Below are positions 20,006 through 28,606 of a stretch of DNA of 64,000 bases, in pieces. The first letter of the stretch is position 1. Each line of letters opens with the position of its first letter. Where the stretch lies: contig NZ_JRLV01000018.1 of NCBI RefSeq assembly GCF_000769915.1, forward strand, positions 1 to 64,000. Direction: 5' to 3'. The translations under genes and the position numbers were made by a program. The notes beneath the pieces were generated by a model that saw only the letters and a program-made list of their open reading frames with translations, did no database searches and had not been told where the DNA came from. Origin of the DNA: Flavobacterium beibuense F44-8. Its GTDB lineage: Bacteria > Bacteroidota > Bacteroidia > Flavobacteriales > Flavobacteriaceae.

Positions 20006-20498
20006 ATCCCTGATTTTTAATAATTTCTTTTAATTTTTCTTTTGCCCTGTTAAGCTTAACCCTGGCATTACCTTCGCTAATTCCTAAGTTCTCTCCTATC
20101 TCCTTATGGGAAAACCCCTCCAACTGATAAAAAATAATAGCCTTATCAATCTTATCCAGTTTTTGAACCGCACGGTAAAAATGTTCCAACTGACTTTCCT
20201 TAATATCATCTTCGCCTTCTTCCTCCCTTATATCATGCGATACCATACTGTGAGTATCCACCTTTCGTTTTTCCTTCCGAAGGAATACAATCGAAGTATT
20301 GATGGCCACACGGTACATCCAGGTGGAAAAGCGGCTCTCTCCCCTAAAGGTGCCATAAGCCTTCCAGAGCTGGCAAATAATTTCCTGAAACAAATCCTGC
20401 TGATCGTCCGGATTATCCATGTACATTTTAGAGACTTTATATAAAATCCCCTTATGCTCACTGATTTTTGCCAAAAACTCCTTTTCGTTCCCTTTCAA
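19995..20498 (-). CDS. RNA polymerase ECF-type sigma factor
   Basis: A 167-residue sigma-70 family factor. Region 2 is visible as DNPDDQQDLFQEIICQLWKA with FRGESRFSTWMYRVAINT, and region 4 as GFSHKEIGENLGISEGNARVKLNRAKEKLKEII near the C-terminus. It lies 7 nt after the TraB/GumN gene and overlaps the downstream membrane protein by 11 nt, so the three are likely co-expressed. Its target genes cannot be deduced here. Confidence 0.92.
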   Translation of the reverse strand: MKGNEKEFLAKISEHKGILYKVSKMYMDNPDDQQDLFQEIICQLWKAYGTFRGESRFSTWMYRVAINTSIVFLRKEKRKVDTHSMVSHDIREEEGEDDIKESQLEHFYRAVQKLDKIDKAIIFYQLEGFSHKEIGENLGISEGNARVKLNRAKEKLKEIIKNQGYGF

Positions 20499-20505
20499 AG
20501 CACTA

Positions 20506-21366
20506 TTATTTCAACACAGGCTTTACACTGTATCCGGCATTTCTTAATAAGTTAATAACTCCGTTCTCGCCCGGTAAATGACCCGCTCCTACCGCAAAAA
20601 ACACCGGTTGTACTTTCATAAGTTCAGGCATTATTGCAACCCAGTTTTTATTACGGTTATCCAGCATTATGGTTTTTGCATCGGCATCCATAAACTTTTC
20701 GTCTATAACCATTTCATAAAGACCGTTAAGATTTTCCTCTTTGTATACTGCAACCATCTCATCAAAGTAAGAAGTATCATAATATTTTAACTGATCAATA
20801 AACTCCTCATCAGTATATGATTCACTGAACCCTGTAACCTGAGCCTCCACTTTTTCCAGTCCCAGTATCTCCCTTTTGTTAGCCATTGCCTGCTGCATAA
20901 ACTCTACCTCATACATTTTTGGCGGACAGTTTAAACTTTTAAACATTACTACACTCATAATACCTATTAGCGTATAATTCTCAAACTGACTCGCTTTTAC
21001 ACCAAGTTTGGTTTGTAAAAAATTGTCCAGTGTTGCATAATCCTCTTTACTTAATCTTTCACTAAGAGGTATGGTTGAAGTAGTCATGCTTTGCATAGCC
21101 ATAAGTTCGGAAGGATCGTCAAAGTCGAGTTCCAATGCCAGCTTATCGGTATTTTCAAAAGCTTTTTCTACCTTTTCCTTAATAAGGAAATCGTCTTCAC
21201 ACATCATGTGCATGGTTCCGTACAGATAAGATGGTTCGGTTAACCCGTTACCCGATATTTCCCATAAAAGTGAATTCTCTAATTTTACTTTTTTCTCCTG
21301 AGCGTGCAAATTGCCCGATAATACTACTGCTGCAAAAACTACGGCTAATTTGATTACTTTTTTCAT
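20506..21366 (-). CDS. TraB/GumN family protein
   Basis: A 286-residue exported protein (signal peptide ending LHA|QEK near residue 22). The two family motifs are visible: YLYGTMHMM near the N-terminus and FFAVGAGHLPGENGVINLL near the C-terminus, each with the conserved Gly-His pair typical of TraB/PrgY/GumN, a Tiki-like fold proposed to be a metalloprotease. A conserved acidic LALELDF block is also present. It is the first gene of the sigma factor operon, perhaps preceded by the small membrane protein at 21389. Confidence 0.85.
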   Translation of the reverse strand: MKKVIKLAVVFAAVVLSGNLHAQEKKVKLENSLLWEISGNGLTEPSYLYGTMHMMCEDDFLIKEKVEKAFENTDKLALELDFDDPSELMAMQSMTTSTIPLSERLSKEDYATLDNFLQTKLGVKASQFENYTLIGIMSVVMFKSLNCPPKMYEVEFMQQAMANKREILGLEKVEAQVTGFSESYTDEEFIDQLKYYDTSYFDEMVAVYKEENLNGLYEMVIDEKFMDADAKTIMLDNRNKNWVAIMPELMKVQPVFFAVGAGHLPGENGVINLLRNAGYSVKPVLK

Positions 21367-21388
21367 AATTGATTGTTTTGACTGATGA

Positions 21389-21601
21389 TTAAACTTTCTT
21401 ATTGTTTTTAAAATACTGTGTAACTGTAGGTGTAAGCCCCTTCATTAAAAAGATTAAAGAAAAAAGGAATGGGAGGGACTGAAAATGTCCTTTAAATACA
21501 AAATGACTTACTAAAGTATAACTTAGGCCTGCTGCTCCAAAAAATATAAGTAATAGGCCAGCAATACTTTTTTGCTGTGCTAATTGTGATTGATTTTTCA
21601 T
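21389..21601 (-). CDS. Small membrane protein, unknown
   Basis: A 70-residue protein with two hydrophobic segments (about 13-33 and 42-58), KNQSQLAQQKS at the N-terminus and a basic C-terminus (FKNNKKV). No family recognised. It ends 22 nt before the TraB/GumN gene on the same strand and may be part of that operon. Confidence 0.6.
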   Translation of the reverse strand: MKNQSQLAQQKSIAGLLLIFFGAAGLSYTLVSHFVFKGHFQSLPFLFSLIFLMKGLTPTVTQYFKNNKKV

Positions 21602-21696
21602 AATTGTTTTGATTGATGTTATATGGAGTAAGTAACAACAAAAAGCAAACGTTACAGAAAAAATGAATTATTTTTAAAAGTAGATTATGGTATATG

Positions 21697-22413
21697 TCAA
21701 TGTCTTTGTAAAACCTTCCTTTTAATGACATAGAATTTAAGTAGTATGTAGTCGTATACTAAGGCTAATATGAGTGCTGAGCTTGCTATAAAAAGCACTT
21801 TCAGCTTTAAGTAGTAGTATGCAAATCCACCTGCTATACCTCCTGTAAAAAAGCATACAATAATAGCCAGTTTTAAATAGATACTTCTTTTAAGGGTGAA
21901 ATTCTCATTGGCTGTTTTGTAAAACAAAAGCTGAGACAGTTCAATACCTAGATCTGTAAATATTCCTGTTAAGTGTGTTGTCCTTACAACCGACTGCGAT
22001 ACCCTGGTTACCAAAGCATTTTGCAAACCCATTGCAAACAATAGAATACAGGCTAATACATCAGGCTGATTAAAGTGTAAAGTGGCTGCTGTAATTAAAA
22101 GAATAATTTCAAGCAGGATGGGAACAACATAAGAAAGATTTTCCCTTTTACGTACGATAGTCTCACTTATAAGATTGGAACAGAAAGCACCGGCAAGAAA
22201 ACTTACCAAAAACAACAGGTAAATAGCAGCGCTGGAGAACTCTTCGCTTACAAAAGTCCGTGAAAAGAAAGCAAAATGCCCCGTTACATTTGTTGTAAGT
22301 ACATTTACAGATAATAGCCCTACAATGTTTACAATCCCAGCCACAAAAGATAAAAGGGATGCCAACCTGAGGTTATGCCCATACGATCTTCTTTTGCCTT
22401 TATGACGAAACAT
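21697..22413 (-). CDS. YoaK family (DUF1275) membrane protein
   Basis: A 238-residue integral membrane protein with about six hydrophobic segments. The family hallmarks are the early SFVAGIVNIVGLL and NVTGHFAF segment and, in the middle, FAMGLQNALVTRVSQSVVRTTHLTG followed by DLGIELSQLL. The function of DUF1275 proteins is not established. The arginine-rich N-terminus (RHKGKRRSYGH) fits a cytoplasmic start. It is monocistronic as far as can be seen. Confidence 0.85.
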   Translation of the reverse strand: MFRHKGKRRSYGHNLRLASLLSFVAGIVNIVGLLSVNVLTTNVTGHFAFFSRTFVSEEFSSAAIYLLFLVSFLAGAFCSNLISETIVRKRENLSYVVPILLEIILLITAATLHFNQPDVLACILLFAMGLQNALVTRVSQSVVRTTHLTGIFTDLGIELSQLLFYKTANENFTLKRSIYLKLAIIVCFFTGGIAGGFAYYYLKLKVLFIASSALILALVYDYILLKFYVIKRKVLQRH

Positions 22414-22578
22414 TTACTGTAATTTTTGTAACATAAAGATACTCTTTTTCTGAGCAATATTTAGTCGATACTTGAGGGTTTAAAACAGTATGTAGAAAGG
22501 TTTTTTAGACAATAAATTTTCTCCTTATCTTGTTATATATTTATTTGCTGGTAAACCTGTTACCAAAAAACCGATACT

Positions 22579-23103
22579 ATGAAAAGATTCGCTCTAATTT
22601 TCCTTTTTACATTTTTACTCTCTCCAAAAAGTTATTCTCAGGTATGCGGCGGAGGTATCCTTACTTTCAACATTTATACTTTGAATGGAGAAGACGTAAA
22701 AGAATTTGATTACGAAATATTTCCTGTTTCCAGAGAACTTCTTCAAAAAAACTACTATGATAAGCTAACAATAAAAAAATATAAAGATTGTCCGGAATAT
22801 TCCCTTTTTAAAGATGTTCAGAAAAGCGGCAGCATAATTGGCAAAGTATTCGTAGACCAAATTATTGACAATAATGACCCTAAACTCAATGCTAAGTTAC
22901 AAGAGTTATTAGATACATCTGCAATCGCACAGAAAGGGACTATTACATCTACCTTGTTTTTTAGCACAAGGGAAAACCAAAGCTTCCCTATTGTATTAAA
23001 AATATCAAATGGTGACAGGGAGGTTTATATACTCGGAAATTATTTTGGGAATTGTGATCGTGAGGCTTCATTACTATGGGGTAAAGGCTATAAAATTAAA
23101 TAG
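22579..23103 (+). CDS. Secreted protein of unknown function
   Basis: A 174-residue exported protein: signal peptide MKRFALIFLFTFLLSPKSYS, cleavage near residue 20. The mature part begins QVCGGGILTFNIYTLNGEDV, a beta-strand-like start with a cysteine; further cysteines are in KDCPEYS and GNCDREAS. No family recognised. It ends 1 nt before the start of the next lipoprotein gene, so the two form a bicistronic unit and probably work together. Confidence 0.65.
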   Translation: MKRFALIFLFTFLLSPKSYSQVCGGGILTFNIYTLNGEDVKEFDYEIFPVSRELLQKNYYDKLTIKKYKDCPEYSLFKDVQKSGSIIGKVFVDQIIDNNDPKLNAKLQELLDTSAIAQKGTITSTLFFSTRENQSFPIVLKISNGDREVYILGNYFGNCDREASLLWGKGYKIK

Positions 23104-23104
23104 C

Positions 23105-23824
23105 ATGAAAACTATAATCCTTTTAATTTTTGTATGCTTTATTCTCATAAGCTGTAATAACAAAACACCTAACAACATCCTAATGAATGAAATCACTACT
23201 AACCCTGTGACTAAACCGCCAGTCCTAGAAGTCATACCTGATACATTGGTAAAAGTCAGCAAGCCTTTTATGTTAAATGGAAATGAATGTTATTGGGAAC
23301 ATAAACTCATAAATGGTGAAGAAATCATTATAAAACTCTTCGATTATAAGACTCACACATTACTTTTAAAGCACCACGATGTTTACCCTCCGCCAAACTA
23401 CAACAAAAACAATTACCTTGACGAGATAAATAAGGAGAGCTTAGAAGATGTGAGTTTTGACGGCTATACCGACATCCTATTAAAAAGTTATTCCGGGAAC
23501 ATGGCTATGAATGACAGAGTGTATGTTTATCTATTTGATCATAAGGAAGAAAAATACATTTCAGCAGATGACTTAGAAGCCAATCGTATAGAACGTATTG
23601 ACAAGAAGAACAGAAAGCTTATTAGCAGCAATGAATATCGCTACGGAACAGACAGTATTATTCACCACTTTGATAAAGCCGGAAAAATTAAATTCACAGA
23701 TGAATTTTCACATTATCGCATTTTAGAAGATACTACGTGGATAGACTACAAAACTTACAGGAAAATTGTAAACGGCGAGACCGTTAATGAAAGAACTCAA
23801 AGTGATACTATAAGATGGAAATAA
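23105..23824 (+). CDS. Lipoprotein of unknown function
   Basis: A 239-residue lipoprotein with lipobox LISC (Cys17). The frame is open further upstream to 23009, but that would bury the signal peptide, and the ATG at 23105 follows the preceding stop by 1 nt. A central region (DVSFDGYTDILLKSYSGNMAMNDRVYVYLFD) resembles the FG-GAP/XAC2610-like calcium-loop pattern of other envelope lipoproteins, but this is a weak resemblance. The later part is rich in charged and aromatic residues. Confidence 0.65.
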   Translation: MKTIILLIFVCFILISCNNKTPNNILMNEITTNPVTKPPVLEVIPDTLVKVSKPFMLNGNECYWEHKLINGEEIIIKLFDYKTHTLLLKHHDVYPPPNYNKNNYLDEINKESLEDVSFDGYTDILLKSYSGNMAMNDRVYVYLFDHKEEKYISADDLEANRIERIDKKNRKLISSNEYRYGTDSIIHHFDKAGKIKFTDEFSHYRILEDTTWIDYKTYRKIVNGETVNERTQSDTIRWK

Positions 23825-23940
23825 GTCTCTAAGATTACTAGCCTGAAAGCTGTTATGCCGTAGTCTTTTGTTGTAACAATAATCCTCATCGACAATCACG
23901 TAACTGGATTTTTTTGATTTTTATTTGAAAAATAGTAGTA

Positions 23941-24003
23941 TATATTAAAAGATTAAATAAAAAGTGAGGTATGACCCCTCTTTTTATTTAATCTTTTAAT
24001 ATA
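23941..24003. repeat. 24-bp perfect inverted repeat, possibly a bidirectional terminator
   Basis: Left arm 23941-23964 and right arm 23980-24003 are perfect reverse complements over 24 bp, around a 15-nt loop containing GAGG and CCCCTC. The arms are almost pure A/T. It sits between the convergent lipoprotein and beta-helix genes, where a terminator is expected, but the stem is far longer and more AT-rich than the GC-core hairpins elsewhere in this window. Confidence 0.8.
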
Positions 24004-24039
24004 CATGTTCCCATAATATATCAATTATTTCAAACCATA

Positions 24040-26052
24040 TTAAGGCGAAGAACTTTTTACCAATGAAGTTAACTGATATATACCTCCAGAAAGTCCCGTA
24101 TCTATTTTTGTAAATCCTGCAATTTCACCATTTGTCAATGTAAGAGTTGACCTATTTGTAAGGAAAATATTGTTCGTATTATTAAACGTTATACTGTTAC
24201 CATTAGCCCGTATAAAAACAGTTTCCCCTGCTGACAGAGAAGAATTAATGGTTTTAATTACTGTTGATGTAGGTGAAACAAATATTATTTTATTATGCTT
24301 AATATTTAAAATTCCTCCTGACTGAACAGATAGCACTTGCATAATCCCACTGGTTTTTGACAATTCAGGATTAGAAAAACTATTCCCATAAGCTTCTATC
24401 CCTTCATTAGTACTATCACCAAGTATGAATAAATCGTTTGTACTTTCGGAAGTTATTGCACTAACTGTAACAAAGTTATTAGCAACCGTTGCTTGTGAAT
24501 TTATAGATTGAATAATTATACCATTACTTATATTTGAGGAACTTGCTCCCAAACTCCCGTAACCGGCAGCATTAGCAAATCGACTGTTTAAAACATTAAT
24601 ACTTTTACATGGTTGAACTTTTCCGTCCAGTACAACTGCAACACCCAAATTTTCAAACCAACAATTATCTAAAGTGACATTTTCAACGTGATTCAAATAA
24701 ACACCATAATCACCCTCCTGAATCGTAGCATTTATAAATGATATAACTGCTGGAGAACAACTCCCCAAGTACGATATATCAACTACATGCCCAGTATGAT
24801 ATCTATTACCATTTGTATATCCGTTAAAACCACAATTCAGAAAAGTCATCTGTCCATGCTGACCTATCATTTTTAAAGCACAACTTGCGCTTGATGCCTG
24901 ATTACTCATTCTAACATGTACATTCTGAAATATACATAATTGATTAGGACCTGTGAAATCTCCTAAAGCCTCAGAAAAAATACCATGTCCTTTAAACCCA
25001 TCAATCTCAATATTTTTAAATATGGAATTCCATAAACCACAACTTGGCCATGAAGTTCCTGTTCTGTCTGCTTTAAAATGAAAGCATCCTTTATCCAAGT
25101 TATTCCCTCTAATTTTAAAATTTGATACTGATGTTTTAACAGGACCTTTTTCCATTTCAAACAAATAAGGTTCTGACCCAATAGCACTTAAGATAGTCGC
25201 ATCAAATGAGTCCCCTACAATATCAACACCCAATTTTAAAGTGATTTTGTTAACTTTCCATACCCCAGATGGCACAAAAACAGTTCTCCCTTTTGTTGGA
25301 TGTGTAGTACTTGTTGTACTATCGTTAGCATTTTGTTCTGCAAAATCAATAGCTCTCTGAAAAGCACTTGTAATGTCTGTGTTATTAATTATCCCAAAAA
25401 AAGCCACACTAATAGCCCCTTCATATTCTCTAACCCATCTTCCAGATGTGCTACTAGTCGATTTAATGAGTGTACCGTTATTATCTTGACCAAAATAACC
25501 TGAGCCTAACAATGGACTTTCATTTCTCCATCTGAAAACACCTCCCCCACCATCATTCACTGATGTATGATATTTAACATAAATAATATCTCCCACACTC
25601 ATTCCTGTAATACTTCTTAATTCCTGAATGGTTTTTACAACCATAATTGCATTGTCAGTATTTTCTGAATACAAAGCATAAGGAACACTCATCAATTGAT
25701 TAGCTCCTACTAAACTATAGTTTGTCCCTCCCGCTATATCAATCTCAACCTTTAAAAATTTATTATTTACGCCCCACTTTATACTGCTAAAGTTACCTGT
25801 TATTGGAGTCCCTTGACCAATGTTTAAGCTAAAAACTCCTTGATCGTTAGTCATTGTGGATGTTGTTTCTGCATAAACAACTGTACCCGTACCTGAATTG
25901 TCTAAAATACTCAATTTAACACCTATGTTTTGATTTATAACAGGGTTTCCTGAAGTATCAAAGGCAACTGCCTGATAACTTATTCCTTGAGGTACCTGTG
26001 CAAAAAGAGTAAATCCAGATAATAGGATAATCAAAATAATAATTTTATTCAT
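24040..26052 (-). CDS. Surface beta-helix protein, tailspike/pectate-lyase-like, with Bacteroidetes surface domain
   Basis: A 670-residue exported protein with an unusual build. A signal peptide (cleavage near LFA|QVP, residue 18) is followed by a domain (about 20-133) starting PQGISYQAVAFDTSGNPV and ending SVPYALYSE, seen in many Bacteroidetes surface proteins. Residues 134-220 read like the linker of phage tailspikes (VGDIIYVKYHTSVNDGGGG, FRW). From about 225 the pectate-lyase-type right-handed beta-helix begins (DITSAFQRAIDFAEQNA, TVFVPSGVWKVNKITLKLGVDIVGD) and runs in short strand repeats to about 650. It may bind or cut a polysaccharide. It starts 3 nt after the T9SS-partner gene. Base composition is more AT-rich than its neighbours. 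Confidence 0.75.
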   Translation of the reverse strand: MNKIIILIILLSGFTLFAQVPQGISYQAVAFDTSGNPVINQNIGVKLSILDNSGTGTVVYAETTSTMTNDQGVFSLNIGQGTPITGNFSSIKWGVNNKFLKVEIDIAGGTNYSLVGANQLMSVPYALYSENTDNAIMVVKTIQELRSITGMSVGDIIYVKYHTSVNDGGGGVFRWRNESPLLGSGYFGQDNNGTLIKSTSSTSGRWVREYEGAISVAFFGIINNTDITSAFQRAIDFAEQNANDSTTSTTHPTKGRTVFVPSGVWKVNKITLKLGVDIVGDSFDATILSAIGSEPYLFEMEKGPVKTSVSNFKIRGNNLDKGCFHFKADRTGTSWPSCGLWNSIFKNIEIDGFKGHGIFSEALGDFTGPNQLCIFQNVHVRMSNQASSASCALKMIGQHGQMTFLNCGFNGYTNGNRYHTGHVVDISYLGSCSPAVISFINATIQEGDYGVYLNHVENVTLDNCWFENLGVAVVLDGKVQPCKSINVLNSRFANAAGYGSLGASSSNISNGIIIQSINSQATVANNFVTVSAITSESTNDLFILGDSTNEGIEAYGNSFSNPELSKTSGIMQVLSVQSGGILNIKHNKIIFVSPTSTVIKTINSSLSAGETVFIRANGNSITFNNTNNIFLTNRSTLTLTNGEIAGFTKIDTGLSGGIYQLTSLVKSSSP

Positions 26053-26055
26053 AAT

Positions 26056-26547
26056 TTAATTTTTTAATATTGGATATCGCTCAGTTGTATTCAAATCAGT
26101 CATTATTGTATATCCTCCTTTAGGAAGAAAATTTAAGTCTACACAGTTATCTGCTACACTCCCTGCATAAATCATTCTTCCTTCTGTATTAAAGATTTTT
26201 ATTTTTTTCACAGGGGAGTCAGACTGAAAATAAAGTTGACTATCAACTGGATTAGGGTATATCACAAAATTTCCTGATATTCCTTTAGATTCATCTTTAT
26301 TTTGAGCATCTATATAAGACTCTACAATAATTTCTTCAAAAACATGAGTCAATTCTTTTTCTTCCTCTGTTTTTTCATCAGATTGAGGAAGCACATAAAT
26401 CTTACCTACCACATAAGAAATTTGGTTATTTGAGAAAGTTCCTGTATGGGCCACAGGTGGAACTTTATTTTCTGCATTGTCTTTATCTTGGGCAAAAAGA
26501 CCTGTAAAACAATTAAAAATAAGAATCAAATATTTTTTTTTTATCAT
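26056..26547 (-). CDS. Small T9SS type A sorting-domain protein, partner of the beta-helix protein
   Basis: A 163-residue exported protein. The ATG at 26547 (MIKKKYLILIF) gives a signal peptide with cleavage near LFA|QDK; an upstream extension to 26580 is not needed. A short acidic, Glu-rich middle (EKTEEEKELTHVFEE) is followed by a type A T9SS sorting domain from FVIYPNPVDSQ to the end (RMIYAGSV, GGYTIMTDL). The gene lies 3 nt upstream of the 670-residue beta-helix protein. Small sorting-domain proteins placed in front of repetitive surface proteins are a recurring Bacteroidetes arrangement; here the large protein has no visible sorting domain of its own. Confidence 0.78.
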   Translation of the reverse strand: MIKKKYLILIFNCFTGLFAQDKDNAENKVPPVAHTGTFSNNQISYVVGKIYVLPQSDEKTEEEKELTHVFEEIIVESYIDAQNKDESKGISGNFVIYPNPVDSQLYFQSDSPVKKIKIFNTEGRMIYAGSVADNCVDLNFLPKGGYTIMTDLNTTERYPILKN

Positions 26548-27439
26548 ATAAAATAATTTAAAGTGACAAAATAACAACATTAGGTTAAAAAGAGATTTTA
26601 AAAATTTATAAATCGATTAATTACATATCTTACAGGTTAAAAATTCTCACCCTACTTTAAGTAATTAAATAAACAATATCAGTGAAGTTTTATTTTTTAT
26701 AATATTTTCTATTTTTATTATCTTAATTTTTTGCCTGAGTCCCATAATCTTCCATTACGTCCTTTACAATCAACTTATCCTACTTATTATAATTTACCAA
26801 CTCTGAAAATAGGGAAGGGTTGGTTTTTATTCCCTGCCAAATCTCCGAAAGACTCCTCTTCTTTAAATATGGTTGGTGCACATAATGAATAAAATTGTAC
26901 CTAAAGTAAAAAATAATGCAGCAAAGTAAAACAAACTTCAATTGAATTGCAATTGTAAATCAATGATTAAAATATAATCATTTTTCAAACTAGCTTCAAA
27001 TGGAGTTTTCAATTTATTTAGCATACATACCAAAATCGGAATAACAATGAGGCAAATGTATGACTTAACAAATATCTTATTATTGCTGAGTATAGCTATA
27101 TTCAACCATTTTATAAATTCCAAAACAATATTTTTAAAGATTAGCTTATTATTAATTTCGCACAATATTATTTTAACTAACCTAGTTATTACTTCGCAAA
27201 AAATAGCTAAAGCAAATTAGCTTAAATTAATAGCTAACATAATGCTTTATGTAATAAGAATTCTTAAGTTATCGATTGTAAATTACGTCTTTTATTAATA
27301 CCCAAAGGCACAATTCAAGTAGCATGTATTAATACAAATAGCCTAAACATAGAAATATGAAATTAATATCATTCCTAACCTCTCCAAAAACAAAAAATCC
27401 TTACAAAACTGAATACCAGCTTTATAAGGATTTTATCAG
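26548..27439. other. AT-rich gene-poor gap up to the tRNA-Ser 3' end
   Basis: About 890 bp without a convincing gene. One minus-strand frame (26938-27165) starts only with TTG and has no family match. Short A/T palindromes are scattered through it (for example GTATTAATAC near 27324). No RNA gene other than the tRNA, and no integrase or transposase remnant, was recognised. Confidence 0.55.
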
Positions 27440-27527
27440 CAGAGAGGAAGGGATTCGAACCCTCGATGCCCTTTTGGAGCATACACACTTTCCAGGCGTG
27501 CGCCTTCGACCACTCGGCCACCTCTCT
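27440..27527 (-). tRNA. tRNA-Ser (anticodon GGA)
   Basis: On the minus strand the acceptor arms AGAGAGG (27527-27521) and CCTCTCT (27447-27441) pair over 7 bp, with discriminator G at 27440. The D-arm GGCCGAGTGGTCGAAGGC, anticodon GGA (27493-27491) within CTGGAAA, a long variable arm (ATGCTC..GGGCAT) and the T-arm GGTTCGAATCC are all present, as in class II serine tRNAs. CCA is not encoded. It decodes UCC/UCU. Confidence 0.96.
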
Positions 27528-27574
27528 AAATTATTGCGGCTGCAAAAATAGTATTAAATAGTTTATATCAAAAA

Positions 27575-28606
27575 TTATTGTGACAATTCTCCGCAAACAG
27601 GAGCTTCGAAAATTGTTTTAAAGTCGGCTACAGGTGTACCTTTACCTAACATGTACATCAGTTTGGTTATGGCAGCTTCGGTAGTAATGTCAGCCCCCGA
27701 GATAACCCCTATTTCCTTTAGCTTGGTACTGGTTTCATAATGCCCCATGTTAACACTACCTCCAGAGCATTGCGTTACATTTACAATGTACAGTCCGCGG
27801 TTAATAGCATCCTGCAATATGTTTATAAACCAGTCTTCAGTAGGTGCGTTGCCCGAACCATAGGTTTCCAGCACTACCCCTTTAAGCTCCGGAGTGTTTA
27901 AAATGGAAGTAAGTACCTTTTCGTTAATACCCGGGAATATTTTTATGATAACCACATTATCATCCAGCTTATAATGCACGTTAAGGTCTCTGTTTCCGTC
28001 GGCTTTAAGCAGTAATTCCTTATTGATTTTTAAATGCACACCCGATTCTGCCAGTGGCGGATAGTTAGGCGATGTAAAGGCGTTAAAATGCTCGGCACTA
28101 ATCTTGGTGGTACGATTACCCCTGTACAGTTTGTATTCAAAATACAGTGACACTTCCCTAACCCCGGGGTGGTTGTTATGCCTTAACGAAGCGATTTGTA
28201 TAGCCGTGATAAGGTTTTCCTTAGCGTCGGTACGCAGATCACCAATAGGAAGCTGAGAGCCCGTAAACACCACAGGCTTGTTAAGCCCTTCCAGCATAAA
28301 GCTTAATGCAGAAGCCGAATATGACATGGTATCTGACCCGTGCAGGATAACAAATCCGTCAAAGTCATCATAATGTTCTTCTATCATTTTGGCCATTTGA
28401 GCCCATTGGGCAGTGTCCATGTTAGAAGAATCTATAGGAGTTTCAAAAGACACCGTTTCAATGTTACAGTCCAGCTGCTTTAGTTCGGGTATCCTTTGTA
28501 ATAGTTTTTTAAAGTTGAACGCTTTTAATACACCGGTTTCAAAATCCTTAACCATACCAATGGTACCTCCGGTGTAAATAAGTAATATAGTAGGTTTAGA
28601 TTGCAT
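27575..28606 (-). CDS. ansA: Type I (cytoplasmic) L-asparaginase
   Basis: Hydrolyses asparagine to aspartate and ammonia. The 343-residue protein has no signal peptide. The first catalytic threonine is in YTGGTIGM near the N-terminus; the second active-site block is FVILHGSDTMSYSASALSFML, and GSQLPIGDLRTDAKENL follows, all as in the AnsA-like family. It overlaps the upstream acyltransferase gene by 11 nt. A tRNA-Ser gene lies beyond its 3' end on the same strand. Confidence 0.93.
   Translation of the reverse strand: MQSKPTILLIYTGGTIGMVKDFETGVLKAFNFKKLLQRIPELKQLDCNIETVSFETPIDSSNMDTAQWAQMAKMIEEHYDDFDGFVILHGSDTMSYSASALSFMLEGLNKPVVFTGSQLPIGDLRTDAKENLITAIQIASLRHNNHPGVREVSLYFEYKLYRGNRTTKISAEHFNAFTSPNYPPLAESGVHLKINKELLLKADGNRDLNVHYKLDDNVVIIKIFPGINEKVLTSILNTPELKGVVLETYGSGNAPTEDWFINILQDAINRGLYIVNVTQCSGGSVNMGHYETSTKLKEIGVISGADITTEAAITKLMYMLGKGTPVADFKTIFEAPVCGELSQ

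Noticed and set aside
26938..27165. 75-codon minus-strand frame in the AT-rich gap
   Set aside because: It starts only with TTG, has no recognisable domain, and its composition looks like translated A/T-rich non-coding DNA.
27357..27551. 64-codon plus-strand frame
   Set aside because: It runs antisense across the tRNA-Ser gene; the protein is a translation of the tRNA complement.
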